A stretch of DNA of 64,000 nt from NCBI RefSeq assembly GCF_003815015.1, contig NZ_RKRE01000003.1, positions 186,001 through 250,000 of the forward strand. The letters are read 5' to 3'. This document shows positions 60,031 to 64,000 of the stretch, piece by piece. The stretch comes from Thermodesulfitimonas autotrophica (GTDB lineage: Bacteria > Bacillota > Desulfotomaculia > Desulfotomaculales > Ammonificaceae). Numbering within the stretch: position 1 is the stretch's first letter; the number at the start of each line of letters is the position of its first letter. The notes beneath the pieces were generated by a model. The model ran no database searches. It was not told the origin of the DNA and was given only the letters and a program-made list of their open reading frames with translations. Position numbers and translations under genes: made by a program.

Positions 60031-60819
60031 GTGGCGGTGCTGGTGACGACCACCCACGGGGCGGGCGAGGATGCGGCTGCGGCAGGCCGGGCGCTGGCAG
60101 CCCGGATGGGTGTTCCGTTTGTGCCGCGCGGCGGTCACGGTCTTGCGGCGCTGCTATCCCGGGAGGGGGCGGAGGCGGCGTTAGTTTTCGGGCCCCAGCG
60201 CTTGAGCCTTGTTTTTTACAGGGACGGCCGCCGGGAAGAATTCTTTTTCCATCCCGGGACTGCGCTGCTGCGCATAAAGAATATCCTCGCTGGGAAACCT
60301 GACCAGATGATACGGGCGATGGCGCTCCGCTCCGGGGACACAGTTCTCGACTGCACCCTGGGGCTCGGCGCCGACGCGCTTGTGGCGAGTTTTGTTGCCG
60401 GGCCCCAGGGCCGCGTGGTGGGGGTGGAGAAGGTGGCGCCGCTGGCTGCGGTGGTTGAGTACGGGTTGCGCCATTACGTGGAAGAACTGCTCCTCACGGC
60501 CGCGATGCGGCGGATCGAGGTAGTGGTGGCCGACCACTATGATTATCTCCTGCAGCTGCCGGCGGCGAGCTTCGATGTTGTCTATTTCGACCCTTTCTTC
60601 CGGGTGCCGGTGAAGGGGGCAGCGCAGGTTGCGCCGCTGCGGGCCGTCGGAGAGAGAGCGCCTCTTGAGGAGGAGACGGTACGGGCGGCGCTCCGGGTGG
60701 CGCGCCGGCGGGTGGTGCTGAAGGAGCGGCGGGGAAGCGCGGAGTTCGCGCGCCTGGGCTTCCGGGAGATTTACGGCGGGCGGCACGCCCACGTCGCCTA
60801 CGGTGTGATGGAAAAATGA
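60031..60819 (+). CDS. Class I SAM-dependent methyltransferase, RsmJ-like
   Basis: A 262-residue protein. The N-terminal domain (1-80) resembles the RsmJ lead domain (ARMGVPFVPRGGHGLAAL). The Rossmann part has VLDCTLGLGADALVASFVAG (SAM motif) and VYFDPFFRVPVKGA, which resembles the DPMFP motif of 16S rRNA m2G methyltransferases. Function as an rRNA methylase is inferred. GTG start with AGGAGG 12 bp upstream; ATGA overlap with miaA. Confidence 0.8.
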   Translation: MAVLVTTTHGAGEDAAAAGRALAARMGVPFVPRGGHGLAALLSREGAEAALVFGPQRLSLVFYRDGRREEFFFHPGTALLRIKNILAGKPDQMIRAMALRSGDTVLDCTLGLGADALVASFVAGPQGRVVGVEKVAPLAAVVEYGLRHYVEELLLTAAMRRIEVVVADHYDYLLQLPAASFDVVYFDPFFRVPVKGAAQVAPLRAVGERAPLEEETVRAALRVARRRVVLKERRGSAEFARLGFREIYGGRHAHVAYGVMEK

Positions 60820-61751
60820 CGGCGAGGCTGCCCTTGTTAGTGATCACGGGACCAACGGCCACGGGAAAATCGGCGGTTGCGGTCGAGGTGGCGCTCCGGG
60901 TCGGTGGCGAAGTGATTTCGGCTGATTCGATGATGGTTTACCGGGGCATGGATATCGGCACCGCCAAACCAACACCGGCGGAGCGCAAAGGGGTGCCGCA
61001 CTATCTGATCGACGTCGTGGACCCGGAGGAGGATTTTAGCGTTGCTGCTTTCCAGGCGCTGGCGCGAGAGCATATCCAGGAAATCAACGCGCGGGGCCGC
61101 CTGCCCATCCTTACCGGCGGCACCGGGCTTTACATCCGGGCGGTGGTAGAGGGGTTCCGCTTTGCCGGCGGGGTGAACCGGGAGCTGCGGCGGCGTCTGG
61201 CGGAAGAGGCGCGGCGTTTCGGCCCCCTTTACCTGCACGAGCGGCTGCAGGCGGTTGATCCGGAAGCGGCGGCGCGGATCCACCCGCACAATGTGAAGCG
61301 GGTGATCCGGGCGCTGGAGGTTTTCTACCAGACCGGCAAGCCGATTTCGGCAGCGGCCACCACGGCGGCACCCCGGTACGACGCGCTCGTTTTCGGGCTC
61401 TATTTGGAGCGCGAAGAGCTTTACCGGCGTATCGAGGCCCGGGTCGACGCGATGCTTGCGGCGGGGCTGGTTGACGAGGTCAAGCGTCTCCTCGCCCGGG
61501 GCGTGCCCCGCGAGGCGACCGCGATGCAGGCGCTCGGCTACAAGGAGATCGCGGCCTACTTGAAGGGGGAGGTGACCTTTGAAGAGGCGGTCCGCCTCCT
61601 GAAGCGCAACACGCGGCGGTTCGCGAAGCGGCAGTTCACGTGGTTTAAGCGGGAGGAGGGTATCCGGTGGCTTGATGTGGCGGCCTACCCCGGTCCCGCG
61701 GCAATAGCGGAAGAAATCGCCGCGCAGGTGAAGGAATATTTCGGGCGGTAG
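60816..61751 (+). CDS. miaA: tRNA dimethylallyltransferase MiaA
   Basis: A 311-residue enzyme that transfers dimethylallyl to A37 of tRNA. GPTATGKSAVAVEVA (P-loop), ISADSMMVYRGMDIGTAKP, GGTGLYIRAVVEG and AMQALGYKEIAAYL are standard. ATG overlaps the previous stop. Part of the mutS-mutL-MTase-miaA-hfq block. Confidence 0.96.
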   Translation: MTARLPLLVITGPTATGKSAVAVEVALRVGGEVISADSMMVYRGMDIGTAKPTPAERKGVPHYLIDVVDPEEDFSVAAFQALAREHIQEINARGRLPILTGGTGLYIRAVVEGFRFAGGVNRELRRRLAEEARRFGPLYLHERLQAVDPEAAARIHPHNVKRVIRALEVFYQTGKPISAAATTAAPRYDALVFGLYLEREELYRRIEARVDAMLAAGLVDEVKRLLARGVPREATAMQALGYKEIAAYLKGEVTFEEAVRLLKRNTRRFAKRQFTWFKREEGIRWLDVAAYPGPAAIAEEIAAQVKEYFGR

Positions 61752-61820
61752 CGAAGGGAAAAAAGATACCCGGAAGAACCGGGCTCCGGGAGAGAAAAAG
61801 AGAGACGGAGGTAACAAGAG

Positions 61821-62072
61821 ATGTCTAAAACCCAGATCAACCTGCAGGATGCTTTTCTGAACCAGGTCCGGAAGGAAAACGTTCCGGTCACCGTCTTTTT
61901 GGTAAATGGTTTTCAGCTAAAGGGTGTAGTGAGGGGCTTTGACAGTTTTACGGTTATCCTGGATAGCGAAGGGCGCCAGATGATGGTTTATAAGCACGCG
62001 ATTTCGACGGTCAGCCCGGCCCGTCCCATCAGCACCGCGCCGCAGCCGCAGGAACCGCGGGCGAACGGATAG
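61821..62072 (+). CDS. hfq: RNA chaperone Hfq
   Basis: An 83-residue Sm-like protein. [20 protein letters not shown] and [18 protein letters not shown] (Sm1) and [10 protein letters not shown] (Sm2, with the YKHA RNA-binding residues) are complete. It pairs small RNAs with targets. ATG with GGAGGT 7 bp upstream. Confidence 0.96.
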   Translation: MSKTQINLQDAFLNQVRKENVPVTVFLVNGFQLKGVVRGFDSFTVILDSEGRQMMVYKHAISTVSPARPISTAPQPQEPRANG

Positions 62073-62090
62073 GCGCCGGGAAGCGGTGTT

Positions 62091-63362
62091 TTGGGCGTGG
62101 TGCGGGACCTGAAGCTGCTGGCGGCGGAAACGCTTGAAGCGGTAAAGTCGCTGTGGTGCCGCATCGATAACCTGGCGCTTGAGAACCAGCGCCGGGTGCT
62201 GGCGGCTTATCACGCGGCACGCGTCAGCGACTTTCATTTGCGCGGCTCGACCGGCTACGGCTACGGGGACGCGGGGCGCGAGGCGCTCGAAGCCGTTTAC
62301 GCGGCGGTTTTCGGCGGGGCGGCGGCGCTGGTCCGGCCCCAGATCGTCTCCGGCACGCACGCCTTATCACTCTGCCTCTACGGGGTTTTGCGGCCGGGTG
62401 ACGAGTTAGTGTCGGTGCAGGGCAAACCTTACGACACTCTGGAGAAGGTGATTTCCGGCGCGCCCGGGGCGCTCGCCGAATGGGGGGTGCGCTACACGCA
62501 GGTTGAGCCGCTACCCGACGGTTCCGTAGACGAGGGGGCGGTGGCCCGCGCGCTGGCGCGGCGGCCCCGGGCGGTGTTGCTCCAGCGCTCCGGAGGCTAC
62601 TCTTGGCGGCGCGGGCTGCGCCTGCAGCAGATTGGGGCGCTGGTTAAGCTGGTCAAGGAGATCAGCCCTGCGACGGTGGTCATCGTGGACAACTGTTACG
62701 GCGAGTTCGTGGAAGAGGCGGAACCCCCTGCGGTCGGCGCGGACCTCTGCGCTGGCTCCCTCATCAAAAACCCGGGCGGCGGTATTGCCCCCACCGGCGG
62801 TTACGTGGTCGGGCGCGAAGAGCTGGTCGAGTTGGCGGCGAGCCGGCTCACCGCTCCCGGGCTGGGGCGGTCGGTGGGGCCCACGCTTGACTGCCAGCGC
62901 CTCTTCCTCCAGGGCTTTTTCCTGGCGCCCCATTTTGTGGCCGAGGCGCTCAAGGGCGCGGTTTTCGCGGCGCATTTTTTCGCGCGGCTCGGCTTTGAGG
63001 TTCTCCCCCGCTTTGACGAGCCGCGCAGCGACATCGTGCAGGGCATTCGCCTCGGCTCCCCGGAAAAGCTCCTGGCCTTCTGCCGGGCGATCCAGGCTAC
63101 CTCGCCAGTTGACGCCCACGTCCGTCCTGAAGGCGGGCCGCTTCCCGGTTATCAGGATGCGGTGGTGATGGCCGCCGGCACCTTTATCCAGGGCGCCTCC
63201 CTCGAGTTTACCGCGGACGCCCCGGTGCGGGAGCCGTACGCGGTATACCTGCAGGGCGGGCTCTCTAAGGAGCACGTGATTTTAGGGGTCATCGCGGCGG
63301 CAGAAGCGGTTCTGGACGACGGGTTCCCCTCTACCGGCGATCATCCCCTTTTCCCGTTGTAG
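62091..63362 (+). CDS. ynbB: Methionine gamma-lyase/aluminium resistance family PLP protein
   Basis: A 423-residue PLP enzyme of the Cys/Met metabolism fold. STGYGYGDAGREALEAVYA, VSGTHALSLCLYGVLRPGDEL and the PLP lysine in GSLIKNPGGGIAPTGGYVVG are visible. In Bacillus, ynbB follows hfq in the same way. The substrate is not known for the family. TTG 62091 or GTG 62097 as start. Its 3' end overlaps the convergent gene by 22 bp. Confidence 0.88.
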   Translation: MGVVRDLKLLAAETLEAVKSLWCRIDNLALENQRRVLAAYHAARVSDFHLRGSTGYGYGDAGREALEAVYAAVFGGAAALVRPQIVSGTHALSLCLYGVLRPGDELVSVQGKPYDTLEKVISGAPGALAEWGVRYTQVEPLPDGSVDEGAVARALARRPRAVLLQRSGGYSWRRGLRLQQIGALVKLVKEISPATVVIVDNCYGEFVEEAEPPAVGADLCAGSLIKNPGGGIAPTGGYVVGREELVELAASRLTAPGLGRSVGPTLDCQRLFLQGFFLAPHFVAEALKGAVFAAHFFARLGFEVLPRFDEPRSDIVQGIRLGSPEKLLAFCRAIQATSPVDAHVRPEGGPLPGYQDAVVMAAGTFIQGASLEFTADAPVREPYAVYLQGGLSKEHVILGVIAAAEAVLDDGFPSTGDHPLFPL

Positions 63363-64000
63363 AGAGCGGCCAGCCCCTCGCGCAGCCCTGCCGGCTTAAA
63401 CCCGAACTCTTTTTCCACGCTGTCCGGAGCGGTTACGCTGCTACAACCCATCTGCTTCAGTTCGACCGCGGTAACGGGCGGGTCGGGAAGGAGCTTTTCC
63501 ATCACGGGAACCACCAAACGCAGGAGGCAGACGGGCACGGGAATTTTGAGGCGCCGGAGCTTTTTCGCGGCGAGAAAGATGTCCAGCATCTCCCGGTAGG
63601 TGAGGTGTTCCGGCCCGCCGAGGTCGATAGTCCGCCGGATGGTGCGCGGGTCTTCAAGGGCCAAACGAACGCAGCGGGCGACATCCGCGGCGGCAACCGG
63701 CTGAAAGAGCGTCTTGCTGGCGGGATAGAAGACGAAAGGCGGCGGGGAGAAGCGCACCGATTGCTCCATCCGGTCGAAGAAGCCGAAGCCGGGCCCGAAA
63801 ACCACTGACGGCCGGAGAATCGTCCACGCCAGGCTGCTGTTCCGGACGATCTCCTCCGCTTCCCACTTGGAGTGGGCGTAGCGGTAGGCCGGCCCGGGCT
63901 TCACGCCGAGCGCGCTCATATGGATGAAGCGCCGTGCACCGGCTGCGGTGGCTGCCCGGACGACGTTCGCGGTTCCCGCCACGTTTATCTGCCGGAAGGT
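63341..64000 (-). CDS. NAD-dependent epimerase/NDUFA9-like protein (N terminus beyond window)
   Basis: An open frame running off the right end; a GTG at 63982 is internal, since the preceding codons (TFRQINVAGTANVVRAA) continue the fold. FIHMSALGVKPGPAYRYAHSKWEAEEIV has the SDR Ser and Tyr-X3-Lys-like (YAHSK) site, and TILRPSVVFGPG is typical. This matches the complex I NDUFA9-like/atypical SDR group. At least 220 residues are seen; the Rossmann glycine motif lies outside. Confidence 0.88.
   Translation of the reverse strand, partial: TFRQINVAGTANVVRAATAAGARRFIHMSALGVKPGPAYRYAHSKWEAEEIVRNSSLAWTILRPSVVFGPGFGFFDRMEQSVRFSPPPFVFYPASKTLFQPVAAADVARCVRLALEDPRTIRRTIDLGGPEHLTYREMLDIFLAAKKLRRLKIPVPVCLLRLVVPVMEKLLPDPPVTAVELKQMGCSSVTAPDSVEKEFGFKPAGLREGLAALYNGKRG

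Overview
The window looks like the chromosome of a high-GC, spore-forming, anaerobic Firmicute of the Moorella/Ammonifex/Desulfotomaculum type. I infer this from gene order and content, not from an rRNA. The signs are acpP-fabF-rnc-ftsY, recA, mutS-mutL-(MTase)-miaA-hfq-ynbB, a CotF-type coat protein, a YlbF-type regulator, Amj, [FeFe] hydrogenases with their own maturases, a YedF selenium-metabolism protein, and many GTG and TTG starts behind strong GGAGG sites.

Layout. 0-8.4 kb: fatty-acid, RNase III and SRP-receptor genes run into a tightly coupled five-gene salvage operon (mtnP-mtnA-ahcY-class II aldolase-mtaD) for the by-products of S-adenosylmethionine. 8.4-19.3 kb: an rRNA-type methyltransferase, a PAS/HD-GYP protein, an L,D-transpeptidase, an SH3b/AMIN/amidase wall hydrolase, an orphan histidine kinase, murI and an HgdB-like protein. 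19.3-19.7 kb: tRNA-His, tRNA-Gln and tRNA-Lys. 19.8-25.9 kb: pcrA, amj, ligA, recA. 26.0-31.1 kb (minus strand): an operon with two [FeFe] hydrogenase catalytic subunits, a Tat-targeted small subunit, a cytochrome b and an MvhD/NuoF-type fusion. 31.7-38.3 kb (plus strand): the divergent hydrogenase maturation operon (DUF3842, TM1266-like, aspA, hydG, a small ORF, hydF, hydE). 38.3-40.7 kb: membrane protein, yedF, universal stress protein, Uma2-type nuclease. 40.9-52.4 kb: an accessory island of toxin-antitoxin (TA) modules, a large surface protein and a TolC-like gene. 52.5-64 kb: coat genes, miaB, ylbF, mutS, mutL, a methyltransferase, miaA, hfq, an aluminium-resistance/methionine gamma-lyase-like gene and part of an NAD-dependent epimerase.

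The most unusual structure is at 47.6-52.4 kb. The 3' end of a TolC-like gene occurs six times in the same orientation, and the five intervals each hold a different two-gene TA-like module. Two 110-bp miniature inverted-repeat elements interrupt or truncate two of the copies. The sequence behind four of the copies alternates between two repeat classes.

Other notable signals: (i) the divergent region between the hydrogenase structural and maturation operons carries two related terminator-like hairpins, one in each leader, which look like paired cis-regulatory RNAs; (ii) HydG lacks the middle cysteine of its C-terminal auxiliary-cluster motif (Gly406); (iii) several intergenic spaces carry 7-nt-periodic repeats of general form GANNNTN.

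How parts work together: the hydrogenase operon would need the maturases transcribed away from it, so shared control of both leaders makes sense. The salvage operon recycles MTA and SAH from SAM-dependent and radical-SAM enzymes such as MiaB, HydE and HydG. MiaA and MiaB make consecutive modifications at tRNA A37. MutS and MutL, PcrA, LigA and RecA cover mismatch repair and recombination.
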